Shown: positions 43,518-52,691, counted from the stretch's first letter. The stretch: 64,000 nucleotides of DNA from CAISCU01 sp943361925 (GCA_943361925.1 CALRIT020000013.1:1-64000), one strand, 5' to 3'. Notes: generated from the sequence alone by a model not told the origin. Program-made: numbers and translations.

Positions 43518-43859
43518 ATGAGCAACAAGAATAAGAAAAGAGACGGAGTTGTTTACTCAACAGATGATTCATTTAAATATGCTGAATTTACTGAGGATTC
43601 TGCTGAAACTTTACCTAATCAACAACAGAATCTTAAAATATATCTGGATAGAAAAGGTGGAGGTAAAATGGTTTCAAGAGTTACAGGTTTTTTTGGCTCT
43701 GAAGATGATTTAGCGGAATTAGGCTCAAAATTGAAAAAGTTTTGTGGTGTTGGCGGAAGTTCAAAAGATGGTGAAATTTTAATTCAGGGTGATTTTCGGG
43801 AGAAAATTCTTACCTGGTTAACAAAGGAAAATTATAAAGCAAAAAAAGCAGGGGGTTGA
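43518..43859 (+). CDS. SUI1/eIF1-like translation factor (YciH family)
   Basis: 113 residues from ATG 43518. The SUI1 fold is clear: QQNLKIYLDRKGGGKMVSRVTGFFG with the family's R-K-G-G-G-K-x-V-T/S-x-I/V core, then a KLKKFCGVGGSSKDGEILIQGDFREKILTWL tail. Bacterial YciH proteins act on initiation fidelity or ribosome quality; the exact role is uncertain. An upstream in-frame Met at 43464 would add 18 hydrophobic residues and overlap the receptor gene, so it is rejected. A phospholipase-D-family gene follows after 3 bases, suggesting co-transcription. Confidence 0.88.
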   Translation: MSNKNKKRDGVVYSTDDSFKYAEFTEDSAETLPNQQQNLKIYLDRKGGGKMVSRVTGFFGSEDDLAELGSKLKKFCGVGGSSKDGEILIQGDFREKILTWLTKENYKAKKAGG

Positions 43860-43862
43860 TTT

Positions 43863-45056
43863 ATGAAACTCAATCCCCTGAAAAATAGTTTTCCAATTAG
43901 ATTGTCTAATACGGCTCATATTCTGAGAAGCGGGGATGAGTATTTTCATAAATTAATTCATCAAATACAACATTCGAAGTACGAAATTCAAATTCAGGTT
44001 TATATTTTTCATGATGATGAAATTGGAAAAAGAATCATTCATGAATTAATACTTGCTGCAAACCGTGGTGTTTTAATCTACCTTCTCCTGGATGATTATG
44101 GAAGTCAGGAATTAAGTTTTAAAGCAATTTCTGAATTACAGTCTGCAGGTGTAAAAATCAGGAAATATGCACCTTTTAAGAAGTCGTTTTTCATGCAAAT
44201 GGGATTACGACTTCATCATAAAATTATAGTTATAGATAGAAAATGGGCTACTTGTGGAGGAATCAATTTAGCTGATCATTATTGTTTTTTAGAAAATGAT
44301 AAAACCTGGCTTGACTTTGCCTTTGAAGTGGAAGGTGAAATAGTCAAAGATTTACTAAAGATTTGTGATAGATATTGGAAAAACATTCCTTTTAAAGGAG
44401 AGAACATTTCCTTCGAAACAAACTTAGAAATGCCGTTGAAGGTTCTTGAAAACAATTGGTTTCGCTCGCGATTGGCAATTAGTAATTATTATAAAAATCA
44501 AATCAGAAAAGCCAAAACAGAAATTATAATAGTAGCCGGTTATTTTTTACCCGGTCCGGTTTTAAAAGGAGCATTAAAACGAGCTGCAAGAAGAGGAGTA
44601 AAAGTAAAAATTATACTTGGAGGTAACTCAGACATTGGTTTAATGCAAAATGCCATCCGTTTTTTTTATTCGGATTTATTAAAGGCTGGAGTTGAATTGT
44701 ACGAATGGGAGAAATCTGTCTTACATGCGAAACTTGCCATGTTTGATGGAAAGTCGGTTACAATTGGTTCTTACAATTTAATTAGTTTAAGTGATTACGG
44801 TTCAATCGAATGTAACCTAGTTGTAGAATCACCAATTTTATATAAAAATTGTATTGATATAATTGATGGGGTGATAAATGAGGCATGCAGAGCCATAAAA
44901 TCTGAAGAGTATGAAAGGTCACAAAGTATATTCATCAGATTGAAAAACAGGCTCAGTTATTATGTTTTATCGGTGGGATTGAAGTTTATTTTCATGCTTC
45001 AGAATCCGATTTCGACAATTGAAGAAGAGTTAGTTGATAAGGAAAGCCTTGAATAA
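43863..45056 (+). CDS. Phospholipase D-family cardiolipin-synthase-like protein
   Basis: 397 residues. Two HKD half-sites: LHHKIIVIDRKWATCGGINL (about 117-136) and LHAKLAMFDGKSVTIGSYNL (about 287-306), each with the H-x-K-x4-D core. It lacks the two N-terminal membrane helices of ClsA and so resembles ClsB/YbhO-type enzymes, which transfer phosphatidyl groups to make cardiolipin or related lipids. PLD-family nucleases have a single HKD or a different context, so lipid synthesis is favoured. Co-transcribed with the SUI1-like gene. Confidence 0.85.
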   Translation: MKLNPLKNSFPIRLSNTAHILRSGDEYFHKLIHQIQHSKYEIQIQVYIFHDDEIGKRIIHELILAANRGVLIYLLLDDYGSQELSFKAISELQSAGVKIRKYAPFKKSFFMQMGLRLHHKIIVIDRKWATCGGINLADHYCFLENDKTWLDFAFEVEGEIVKDLLKICDRYWKNIPFKGENISFETNLEMPLKVLENNWFRSRLAISNYYKNQIRKAKTEIIIVAGYFLPGPVLKGALKRAARRGVKVKIILGGNSDIGLMQNAIRFFYSDLLKAGVELYEWEKSVLHAKLAMFDGKSVTIGSYNLISLSDYGSIECNLVVESPILYKNCIDIIDGVINEACRAIKSEEYERSQSIFIRLKNRLSYYVLSVGLKFIFMLQNPISTIEEELVDKESLE

Positions 45057-45193
45057 TAAGGGATTGATAGGCTTTTGATTCCACATTTTCTTTTCTAATG
45101 GGGGCTTCGTGGCCCTTCAAAAATAAAAATACAATAAACTTGCTAATTAATTATATTTATGCTTATTTAGTATATCGTTTTAATTATTAGTGT

Positions 45194-45616
45194 ATGTCAG
45201 TAGATATTAAGTGCCCAAAATGTCAAAGTTTTCGCATTATAAAAAGCGGAATTTTAAAAGAACGTCAGCGTTATAAATGCAAGAATTGCAGTTACTTTTT
45301 TACCGTAAACAAATTAGGGAAAAGAATCGATAATTACTATGTTACCAAAGCATTGCAGCTTTATATTGAAGGCTTAAGTTATAGAGAAATTGAAAGGCTT
45401 TTAGGTACAAGTCATGTGTCGGTAATGAACTGGGTAAAACAGTATGGATTAAAACGACCGGAGAATTCACAATACCATCCAACCTATAAAATATTAAATC
45501 ATAATGAACTGGTAGAGTATATGCGGAATAAGGACAACTTGAAAGGAGCGGGTTCAGTGATTACCGAATTAGGTGATAAGTTTATGATGATAAAGTGGGA
45601 ACGCTTTAGGGATTAG
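45194..45616 (+). CDS. InsA-like zinc-ribbon/HTH protein, probably a domesticated transposase-derived regulator
   Basis: 140 residues. An IS1 InsA-type zinc ribbon (IKCPKCQSFRIIKSGILKERQRYKCKNCSYFF, with Cys pairs near residues 7-10 and 29-32) is followed by a helix-turn-helix (ALQLYIEGLSYREIERLLGTSHVSVMNWVKQYG, about 54-86) and a short unique C-terminus (about 90-140). There is no InsB catalytic gene after it and no terminal inverted repeats nearby, so it is not an active insertion sequence. The next gene begins 114 bases downstream with its own coding signals. A DNA-binding regulator of the following porin-transporter operon is the simplest reading; this is inference. Confidence 0.75.
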   Translation: MSVDIKCPKCQSFRIIKSGILKERQRYKCKNCSYFFTVNKLGKRIDNYYVTKALQLYIEGLSYREIERLLGTSHVSVMNWVKQYGLKRPENSQYHPTYKILNHNELVEYMRNKDNLKGAGSVITELGDKFMMIKWERFRD

Positions 45617-45730
45617 CTTCAAAGTAGCTTTAGTTATTAGATAAGTACATTAAATTTACAATCTACTGCACGAAGTTTTTTTTCAGCCCTTAGATTCTCA
45701 AACTTTGGCTTACCAAAATAAACCAACGCT

Positions 45731-47161
45731 ATGAGAAAGAATTACCCTCAATTAATTTTTGCAGCATGTCTGCTGCTCATGAATTTGAACCTGAAAGCTC
45801 AGGGTTCAGCAGATTATGGTTCGGGATTAAAACTCGGACTTAATGAAGACAAGAGTAAATACATCAGATTTATTTTCTGGAACCAGATTTGGGCTCGTTA
45901 TACCCAAAACAATCCTGGTACTTTAGTCAATGGCAATGTTGAAGACAATACCTTCGATATTGGTGCAAGAAGAATTCGTTTTTTAGCCTATGCTCAAATC
46001 TCCCCTCGTTACATGATCATGAGTCATGTTGGTATCAATAACCAAACCTTTGTGAATGGTGGTGGATCGGGTACCACAGGAACAGGTGGTTATGGTCAAG
46101 GTAAAAAGCCACAAATATTTTTTCATGATGTTTGGAATGAATATGCAATTATTCCAGATATGAATCCTGAAACCAAAACAAAAAATAAATACACTTTATC
46201 TCTTGGTGCAGGTTTACATTATTTTCATGGATTATCTAGAATGACATCTGCAAGTACTTTGAATTTTCTTATGATTGATGCTCCGGTTTTTAACTGGCCT
46301 TTGATTGAAAATTCGGATCAGTTTGCACGTCAGTATGGACTTTTTGCAAAAGGTTATCTTGGTAAGTTACGTTACCAACTTCATGCAAATAAACCATTTG
46401 CTACAACCTTAGTTGCTGACACTGCCAGAAATATTGCTGCTCTTGGAGGTGTTAAGGAAGTTGCTGTTGATAACAATGCAACATCAAAAATGGCTTTAGG
46501 TGGCTATTTCGAATACAACTTTTTAGACAAGGAATCAGATTTATTGCCTTTTAGAGTCGGTACCTATATTGGTACAAAACGTGTATTTAATTTAGGTGCT
46601 GGGTTTTATCATCAACCTGAAGGAACTCAATCAAAAACAGCTACCGGAACTTTACAAAAACACGATATAACTTTACTTTCAGTTGATGCATTTGCAGATA
46701 TACCTGTGGGTTCAAAAGAAAAGAACATGGCAGTTACTGCTTATTCAGTTTTCTATAATTATAATTTTGGTCCTAATTACATGCGCTATATCGGTATCAT
46801 GAATGAAGGTACTCCGAATACTGCTGTTGCTGCTGCTAACCGTGTTTTGGAAGGTGCAGGTAATTCAAGAGCAATGTTGGGTACCGGAAACATCTGGTAT
46901 ACTCAAGCCGGATTTTTGTTGCCAAAAACTTTAAGTAAAAAAGTAAGAGTTCAACCAATTGCAGCTTATGCAATGAAGAATTTTGAAGCATTAAATGAAG
47001 CTGGAAACTATTATGATGTGGGTGCTAACTTCTTTTTGGATGGTCATCATTCAAAAGTTACCCTTCAATATTCTTCACGTCCAACCTATAACAGTGTTAC
47101 AAGAAACTTAACAGGAGAAAGAAAAGGTGAATTTATTGTACAATTTCAAATATTTTTATAA
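45731..47161 (+). CDS. Outer-membrane porin-like protein
   Basis: 476 residues with a signal peptide (about 1-23, ending LKAQ). The mature protein shows strand-like alternation, a start IRFIFWNQIWARYTQNNPG, and the FDIGARRIRFLAYAQISPRYMIMSHVGINNQTF region seen in Bacteroidota porins near phosphate-selective porin O/P-like proteins. It ends in a barrel strand with KGEFIVQFQIFL. First gene of a unit with the MFS transporter (18-base gap), so it probably provides outer-membrane passage for the same solute. Confidence 0.75.
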   Translation: MRKNYPQLIFAACLLLMNLNLKAQGSADYGSGLKLGLNEDKSKYIRFIFWNQIWARYTQNNPGTLVNGNVEDNTFDIGARRIRFLAYAQISPRYMIMSHVGINNQTFVNGGGSGTTGTGGYGQGKKPQIFFHDVWNEYAIIPDMNPETKTKNKYTLSLGAGLHYFHGLSRMTSASTLNFLMIDAPVFNWPLIENSDQFARQYGLFAKGYLGKLRYQLHANKPFATTLVADTARNIAALGGVKEVAVDNNATSKMALGGYFEYNFLDKESDLLPFRVGTYIGTKRVFNLGAGFYHQPEGTQSKTATGTLQKHDITLLSVDAFADIPVGSKEKNMAVTAYSVFYNYNFGPNYMRYIGIMNEGTPNTAVAAANRVLEGAGNSRAMLGTGNIWYTQAGFLLPKTLSKKVRVQPIAAYAMKNFEALNEAGNYYDVGANFFLDGHHSKVTLQYSSRPTYNSVTRNLTGERKGEFIVQFQIFL

Positions 47162-47179
47162 TTAATTAAACTCTATATT

Positions 47180-48916
47180 ATGTCTAAGAAAAGCGAAAGT
47201 TCAAGTATATTTCAGGTGATTGGAGCCTCCTCTGTAGGTACACTCATCGAATGGTACGATTTTTATATTTTTGGTAGTTTGGCTACCATCATTTCAAAAC
47301 AGTTTTTTCCAGAAGAGCAAGGAACAGCAGCTCTTTTATCAACCTTAGCAATTTTTGCTGCTGGTTTTATTGTACGCCCTTTTGGTGCGCTTGTATTTGG
47401 TAGATTAGGTGATTTATTAGGAAGAAAATTCACCTTCTTATTAACTTTGGTTTTAATGGGTGGTTCAACCTTTGCTATTGGTTTGGTACCGGGATATAAA
47501 ACCATTGGTGTTGCTGCTCCTTTGCTTGTATTGTTGTTACGTTTGGTTCAAGGTTTAGCTTTAGGAGGTGAATATGGTGGAGCTGCAACTTATGTAGCAG
47601 AACATTCCCCTGCAAACAGAAGAGGTTATTTTACTTCATGGATTCAAACTACTGCTACATTAGGATTATTTCTATCATTAGGTGTTATTTTGTTTACTCG
47701 TAATTCATTAGGTGTTGATCAGTTTAATGATTGGGGATGGCGCGTTCCGTTCTGGGTTTCTATTATCCTGGTTATCGTTTCTATATACATTCGTTTAAGA
47801 ATGCATGAATCTCCTTTGTTTGCTAAAATCAAAAAAGAAGGTAAAATTTCTAAAAATCCTTTGAAAGAAAGTTTTAGTAATAAAGCAAATCTGAAAATGG
47901 TTTTACTTGCTTTGTTTGGCGCTGTAATGGGTCAAGGTGTTGTTTGGTATACCGGTCAGTTTTATGCGCAATCGTTTATTGAAAATACTTGTAAAGTTGA
48001 TTTTGAACAATCAAGAACAATTATACTTTGGGCAATTGTTTTAGCTACTCCATTCTTTATTGTATTTGGTAGTTTAAGCGACAAGTATGGCAGAAAATGG
48101 ATTATGATGTTAGGTATGTTATTGGGTATTTTATCTTACCGACCTATCTATCAAAAATTCCTTGATTATACCAGTCCTGCTTTAACCAGAAGTAATGTTG
48201 TTGCAGAAAATTGTAAAGTTTATCCTTCAGTTGCAACTATTGATCCAAAAGATAATCAGCGTTTGTTTGTTGTAACCAAAAAAGATTCAGTTTATTCAGA
48301 TGGAGCAGTATTCAAATATACAATTACTGATACCTTACATTTAGCTGAGCATATTGGTTATGATTCCGAAAAACATGCCAGTATGAATGTTACGATTGCA
48401 TGTAATACCTTAGGTGCAGATAGCAGCATTACAACCAATTATATTGCATTAAAAAGTAGTTTAAAAGCTGGAGCAACAGCATCTGGTAATGATACGATTC
48501 AGGTACCTGTAGCAAGAGCTAGTGTTAAAGCTGCAATTGGTGTTGAGAAAAGAGTTGGCTCAGGAACATTCTGGTCAATGATTTTCCTTGTATTCATTCA
48601 GATTATATATGTAACTATGGTTTATGGTCCAATTGCGGCATTCCTTGTTGAATTATTCCCAACACGTATCCGTTATACTTCTATGTCATTGCCATATCAC
48701 GTAGGTAATGGTGTATTTGGTGGATTGGTTCCATTTATTTCAACCTTAATTATAGAATACACTAAAACTGCTGAAAATCCTACAGGCTCTCCATTAGCAG
48801 GATTGTGGTATCCAATAGGTATTGCTGCAGTTTGTTTAATTATTGGTACTTTATATCTTTCAAACAGAATTGATGAAGATGTAATGGACGATGAAAATGA
48901 GTATATCCACAATTAA
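47180..48916 (+). CDS. MFS transporter of the metabolite:H+ symporter (MHS) family with a large insertion
   Basis: 578 residues. The N-terminal half is typical MHS: VGTLIEWYDFYIFGSLA, GRLGDLLGRK (the loop 2-3 motif), and LVQGLALGGEYGGAATYVAEHSP. The second half resumes with MVYGPIAAFLVELFPTRIRYTSMSLPYHVGNGVFGG. Between about residues 325 and 450, after the helix starting IMMLGMLLGIL, lies an insertion of about 125 residues with soluble, strand-like and Asp/Ser/Thr-rich composition that normal members of about 430-450 residues lack. MHS proteins carry organic acids, proline/betaine or shikimate by proton symport. Next to the SSS-kinase and acetyl-CoA synthetase genes, a monocarboxylate is a plausible substrate. 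Confidence 0.88.
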   Translation: MSKKSESSSIFQVIGASSVGTLIEWYDFYIFGSLATIISKQFFPEEQGTAALLSTLAIFAAGFIVRPFGALVFGRLGDLLGRKFTFLLTLVLMGGSTFAIGLVPGYKTIGVAAPLLVLLLRLVQGLALGGEYGGAATYVAEHSPANRRGYFTSWIQTTATLGLFLSLGVILFTRNSLGVDQFNDWGWRVPFWVSIILVIVSIYIRLRMHESPLFAKIKKEGKISKNPLKESFSNKANLKMVLLALFGAVMGQGVVWYTGQFYAQSFIENTCKVDFEQSRTIILWAIVLATPFFIVFGSLSDKYGRKWIMMLGMLLGILSYRPIYQKFLDYTSPALTRSNVVAENCKVYPSVATIDPKDNQRLFVVTKKDSVYSDGAVFKYTITDTLHLAEHIGYDSEKHASMNVTIACNTLGADSSITTNYIALKSSLKAGATASGNDTIQVPVARASVKAAIGVEKRVGSGTFWSMIFLVFIQIIYVTMVYGPIAAFLVELFPTRIRYTSMSLPYHVGNGVFGGLVPFISTLIIEYTKTAENPTGSPLAGLWYPIGIAAVCLIIGTLYLSNRIDEDVMDDENEYIHN

Positions 48917-48930
48917 TAATATTTTTTAAA

Positions 48931-49203
48931 ATGAATAATCTAAGAAGATTTTTAGGCGTTGTTTGGATTTTGTTAGGTCCTGCCGCCGTAATATTTATGC
49001 TATCACAGGCATTTGCAAAAATAGCTATTGCCAATACAAAAGTTTTGGCTGCAACAGATGAAGCTACCAAAGCTTTGGCATCGGCAGCAAAATTGAATGT
49101 TCAATTACAATGGGGAATTATCATTGGTATCTTTCTTCCAATTGCTTTTGGTTTAATTATTTTCGGTTTGTACTCTATGAAAGGTGAGTACGATAGAAAT
49201 TAA
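48931..49203 (+). CDS. Small membrane protein of the transporter operon
   Basis: 90 residues with two membrane helices (about 7-28 and 60-80) joined by an Ala/Lys/Thr-rich linker of about 30 residues. It starts 14 bases after the MFS stop and ends before a tandem hairpin/terminator, so it belongs to the porin-MFS operon. I do not recall a family name with confidence. A regulatory or stabilising partner of the transporter is possible. Confidence 0.6.
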   Translation: MNNLRRFLGVVWILLGPAAVIFMLSQAFAKIAIANTKVLAATDEATKALASAAKLNVQLQWGIIIGIFLPIAFGLIIFGLYSMKGEYDRN

Positions 49204-49216
49204 TATTTGATTTTTT

Positions 49217-49290
49217 GTCTGATGGTTAAACTAAAGTTTAAACCAATCAGATAAACAACAAAGGCGAGGCATTTTATTTGTCTCGCCTTT
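49217..49290 (+). terminator. Tandem hairpins ending the porin-MFS operon
   Basis: A stem of about 16 bp with two bulged A residues at 49217-49252 (arms GTCTGATGGTTAAAC / GTTTAAACCAATCAGA) is followed by a second stem AAAGGCGAG / CTCGCCTTT at 49260-49290 and a T-rich run. The second hairpin is a standard terminator; the first may be a 3' mRNA stabiliser. Confidence 0.75.
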
Positions 49291-49339
49291 TTGTTTTAGT
49301 TTTTTTATAACTTGTTTCCCTAATTCAAATGATATTTTA

Positions 49340-49528
49340 ATGAACACAAAGAATAGATCAGCAAAACTTTCAGTAATTTCTTTACTGTTTTTGTTGCTGT
49401 TAAACTATCCGTTTCTAAGTATTGCCAATCAGCCTAAAATGCTTTTTGGAATACCTGTATTGTTCGTTTATTTATTTGTTTGTTGGGTACTATTCATTTT
49501 TATCATCTATAGAATTGTAAATAAATAA
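49340..49528 (+). CDS. Small membrane protein (DUF3311-like), partner of the SSS-kinase
   Basis: 62 residues with two membrane helices (about 10-28 and 38-60) and the FGIPVLFVYLFVCWVLFIFIIY second helix that resembles the DUF3311-type small proteins found in front of sodium-solute symporters. Its stop overlaps the start of the next gene by one base (TAATG), so translation is probably coupled. The role as a subunit of the symporter is inferred from this pairing; the family call is tentative. Confidence 0.55.
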   Translation: MNTKNRSAKLSVISLLFLLLLNYPFLSIANQPKMLFGIPVLFVYLFVCWVLFIFIIYRIVNK

Positions 49529-52224
49529 TGAGTAGTTGGATTGTCATATTAGCTTCCATTGTTTACCTGGTATTGCTTTTTTTTATTGCTTACTATGTAG
49601 AAGGTAAAAAAATAGCAGGGAAAAGAATTTTTAATAATCCTTATATCTATGCTTTATCATTGGCTGTTTATTGCACTGCTTGGACATTTTACGGTTCAGT
49701 TGGAAAAGCAAGTAAAGATGGCTTTGATTTTTTAGCAGTTTATATTGGTCCCACATTGGTTGCGCCAATATGGATATTCGTTTTGAGGAAAATTATTCGA
49801 ATTTGCAAAACCCAGCGTATTACAACTATTGCCGATTTTATTTCTTCGAGATATGGTAAGAATATTTCATTGGCAAGTATCATTACTGTTTTGTGTTTTC
49901 TAGGTGTTATACCTTATATCAGTTTGCAGTTAAAAGCAATTGCAGAAAGCTTTGATATCATTATCAGTGCTGATTTTAAACACAAGTCTTCTTCTTATTT
50001 ATTGTTTAGTGATACTGCATTAATTGTGGCTGTTTTTATGGCTGCATTTACAGTTTTATTTGGTACACGACGGATTGAAAGTAATGAACAACATAGCGGA
50101 ATGGTTGCTGCTGTTGCTTTTGAATCCATTATTAAATTGCTCGCATTTTTATCTGTTGGGATTTATGTTACTTGGGTAATGTTTGATGGTTTTGGTGATA
50201 TTTTCACTAGAGCATCAAATTTCGTATCCTACCAAAAGCTGTTTACTGTAAAATCTGTTTCTGGTTATTCTGATTGGTTTTGGGTGAGTGTTTTATCAGG
50301 TATTGCAGCAACTTTATTACCTCGCCAATTTCAAGTTGCTGTAGTAGAGAATACAGATGAAAATCACTTGAAAAAAGCTATTTGGTTGTTTCCATTGTAT
50401 TTATTGTTGATTAATATTTTTGTTTTACCAATTGCATTTAGTGGCCAAATGTTATTCGAAGGTTTATCTGTAAATGCCGATTATTTTGTTTTGGATATTC
50501 CACTTTTGGCAAACAATAAGCTTCTGGCTTTGGTTGTTTTTATTGGAGGATTTGCTGCGGCAACTAGTATGATTATAGTTGAAACAGTTGCGCTTAGTAC
50601 CATGTTTAGTAATCATTTGGTTATTCCTGCTTTATTGGGTTCTGAATATTTAAAGCTAAATCCTCAATTGGGTTTGAGCAGAATTTTATTGAATTCAAGA
50701 AGAATTGGTATGGTATTGATTTTAGGTACCGCTTATGGCTACTACCATTATATAAGTAAATATTATTCTTTGGTTTCTATTGGATTGATTTCATTTGTTT
50801 CTGTAGCACAATTGGCCCCTTCAATTTTCGGAGGTTTGTATTGGAAAAAAGGAAATAAAACAGGAGCAATTTCTGGCTTAATTGCCGGATTCGTCATTTG
50901 GTTTTATACATTGGTTTTACCTTCATTAACTGGCTCAAATATTTTGACTCAGGATTTTGTTTTACATGGTCCTTTTGGAATTGAATGGTTAAAGCCAAAT
51001 GCATTGTTTGGCATGACAGAGTTTAGTCCAATTGTACATTCTATGTTTTTTAGTTTGATAATAAATCTTGGTTTGTATGTAACCGTTTCCTTATGGACAA
51101 AACAAAGTGCTACTGAGCAAAATCAGGCTGAAATTTTTGTAGATATTTTTAAGTACGAAAAAATTATGGATACTACTGCAATTTGGAAAGGAATAGCCAG
51201 TATCCCAGATATGCAATCATTATTGGCAAATTTTCTTGGAGAACAACGAAGTAGTACAGCTATCCAAAATTTTGCAACAAGAAATAATTTAGACCTCAAT
51301 CAGAATAAAGCAGATCCAAAATTGGTTGCTTATGTTGAAAGGGTTTTAGCAGGAATTATTGGCTCTGCATCAGCCAGAATTATGTTGGGTTCGGTTGTTA
51401 AGGAAGAAGAAATAAAGTTGGCTGAATTAATGGATATACTCAGGGAATCGCAGCAATTAATGTTGGTGAACAGAGAGTTAAAAAAGGCAAAAGAACAGCT
51501 TGAAGATGCAAATTTTATTTTGAAGGAAATAGATGAGTTAAAAGATGATTTTCTAGCAACAGTTACCCATGAATTAAGAACACCAATTACATCAATAAGG
51601 GCATTTTCAGAGATTTTATATGATAATCCTGATATTGAATTAGAAGAACGTCAGCAATATCTTCAAATCATTAACAAAGAAACTGATAGACTTTCCCGGT
51701 TGATATCACAGGTTTTGGATTTAGAAAAGTATGATTCAGGAAAACAAAAACTGAATTTAAACAAAGAGAATATTGTTGAAATCATGAAGGAATGCACCGA
51801 TTCTATTTTACAATTGGTGAAAGACAAAGGAATTGACTTACAAACTAAAATTGATTTAAATGAAACCGAGTTTTTAATTGATAAAGACAAGGTGATGCAG
51901 GTAGTGATTAATTTATTGTCGAATGCTGTTAAATTTACAGAACCACCCAATGGATTAATTGTATTGAGGGTAATTAATACAGGTGATTTTTTGGAAATTT
52001 CTGTTGATGACAATGGAAAAGGAATATCTCATGAATACCAGCAATTGATATTTGAAAAGTTTTTTCAGGCAAGAAATCAAACAGTTAGAAAGCCAAAAGG
52101 AAGTGGTTTAGGATTGGCAATCTGCAAAAAAATTGTTGAATTGCATGGCGGAGAAATAAGAGTATTGAGTGAAAGCGGAAAAGGTGCTACCTTTGTTTTT
52201 ACAATTCCAAAGTTAAAGGCCTAA
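49528..52224 (+). CDS. Sodium-solute-symporter/histidine-kinase fusion (CbrA-like)
   Basis: 898 residues. The N-terminal 530 residues form an SSS (SLC5) transporter domain with about 13 helices, including YCTAWTFYGSVGKASKDGFDF and TTIADFISSRYGK. A cytoplasmic linker (about 540-660) with a coiled helix leads to HisKA with the phospho-His in VTHELRTPITSIRAFSEI (about residue 680) and HATPase_c (NLLSNAVKFTE, DDNGKGIS, GSGLGLAICKKIVELHGG). It is a kinase whose sensor is a transporter, as in CbrA (histidine uptake) or CrbS (acetate response). The following gene, 10 bases away, is a stand-alone receiver, its probable phosphate acceptor. Confidence 0.95.
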   Translation: MSSWIVILASIVYLVLLFFIAYYVEGKKIAGKRIFNNPYIYALSLAVYCTAWTFYGSVGKASKDGFDFLAVYIGPTLVAPIWIFVLRKIIRICKTQRITTIADFISSRYGKNISLASIITVLCFLGVIPYISLQLKAIAESFDIIISADFKHKSSSYLLFSDTALIVAVFMAAFTVLFGTRRIESNEQHSGMVAAVAFESIIKLLAFLSVGIYVTWVMFDGFGDIFTRASNFVSYQKLFTVKSVSGYSDWFWVSVLSGIAATLLPRQFQVAVVENTDENHLKKAIWLFPLYLLLINIFVLPIAFSGQMLFEGLSVNADYFVLDIPLLANNKLLALVVFIGGFAAATSMIIVETVALSTMFSNHLVIPALLGSEYLKLNPQLGLSRILLNSRRIGMVLILGTAYGYYHYISKYYSLVSIGLISFVSVAQLAPSIFGGLYWKKGNKTGAISGLIAGFVIWFYTLVLPSLTGSNILTQDFVLHGPFGIEWLKPNALFGMTEFSPIVHSMFFSLIINLGLYVTVSLWTKQSATEQNQAEIFVDIFKYEKIMDTTAIWKGIASIPDMQSLLANFLGEQRSSTAIQNFATRNNLDLNQNKADPKLVAYVERVLAGIIGSASARIMLGSVVKEEEIKLAELMDILRESQQLMLVNRELKKAKEQLEDANFILKEIDELKDDFLATVTHELRTPITSIRAFSEILYDNPDIELEERQQYLQIINKETDRLSRLISQVLDLEKYDSGKQKLNLNKENIVEIMKECTDSILQLVKDKGIDLQTKIDLNETEFLIDKDKVMQVVINLLSNAVKFTEPPNGLIVLRVINTGDFLEISVDDNGKGISHEYQQLIFEKFFQARNQTVRKPKGSGLGLAICKKIVELHGGEIRVLSESGKGATFVFTIPKLKA

Positions 52225-52234
52225 TTTTACTGAT

Positions 52235-52618
52235 ATGACTAAAGTTGATAAAATAAGAATTCTCGTAGCAGATGATGAACCTAATATTTTATTATCGCTT
52301 GAGTTTTTAATGCGTAAAAGTGGTTACGAAGTTTTTATTGCCAGAAACGGAACTGAGGCAATGGAAATTGTGAAAACACAGAAGCCTGATTTAGCAGTTT
52401 TAGACATCATGATGCCAGATATTGATGGCTATCAAATCTGTGATTATATCAAAAAGAGCTCAGAATTAGCTGCATGTAAAGTCATCTTTTTATCAGCGAA
52501 ATCAAAAGAAAGTGATATTCAAAAGGGAATGAGTTTTGGTGCAGATTTTTATATGACCAAACCTTATTCAACAAGAGCCTTAATGCTGAAGGTGAACGAT
52601 TTGCTAGCTGCAGAATAA
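52235..52618 (+). CDS. Single-domain response regulator
   Basis: 127 residues, a complete receiver and nothing else: acidic pair in ADDEPN, phospho-acceptor Asp in LAVLDIMMPDIDG (about residue 54), Thr/Ser in FLSAKS and Lys in MTKPYS. No DNA-binding output domain, so it must act by protein contact or feed a phosphorelay. It lies 10 bases after the SSS-kinase gene and is followed by a terminator. Confidence 0.95.
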   Translation: MTKVDKIRILVADDEPNILLSLEFLMRKSGYEVFIARNGTEAMEIVKTQKPDLAVLDIMMPDIDGYQICDYIKKSSELAACKVIFLSAKSKESDIQKGMSFGADFYMTKPYSTRALMLKVNDLLAAE

Positions 52619-52624
52619 AAAAAA

Positions 52625-52650
52625 CCTGCTGATATGCTCAGCAGGCTTTT
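52625..52650 (+). terminator. Intrinsic terminator after the response regulator
   Basis: CCTGCTGA (52625-52632), 5-base loop, TCAGCAGG (52638-52645), then CTTTT. Clear 8-bp stem. Confidence 0.85.
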
Positions 52651-52691
52651 ACCAAACCTAACCAATGCCCTGAAAGAACCACCCTCCAAGG

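Noticed and set aside
45194..45730. A complete IS1-type insertion sequence
   Set aside because: Only the InsA-like part is present. There is no InsB catalytic frame, no room for one before the porin gene and no terminal inverted repeats or target duplication visible.
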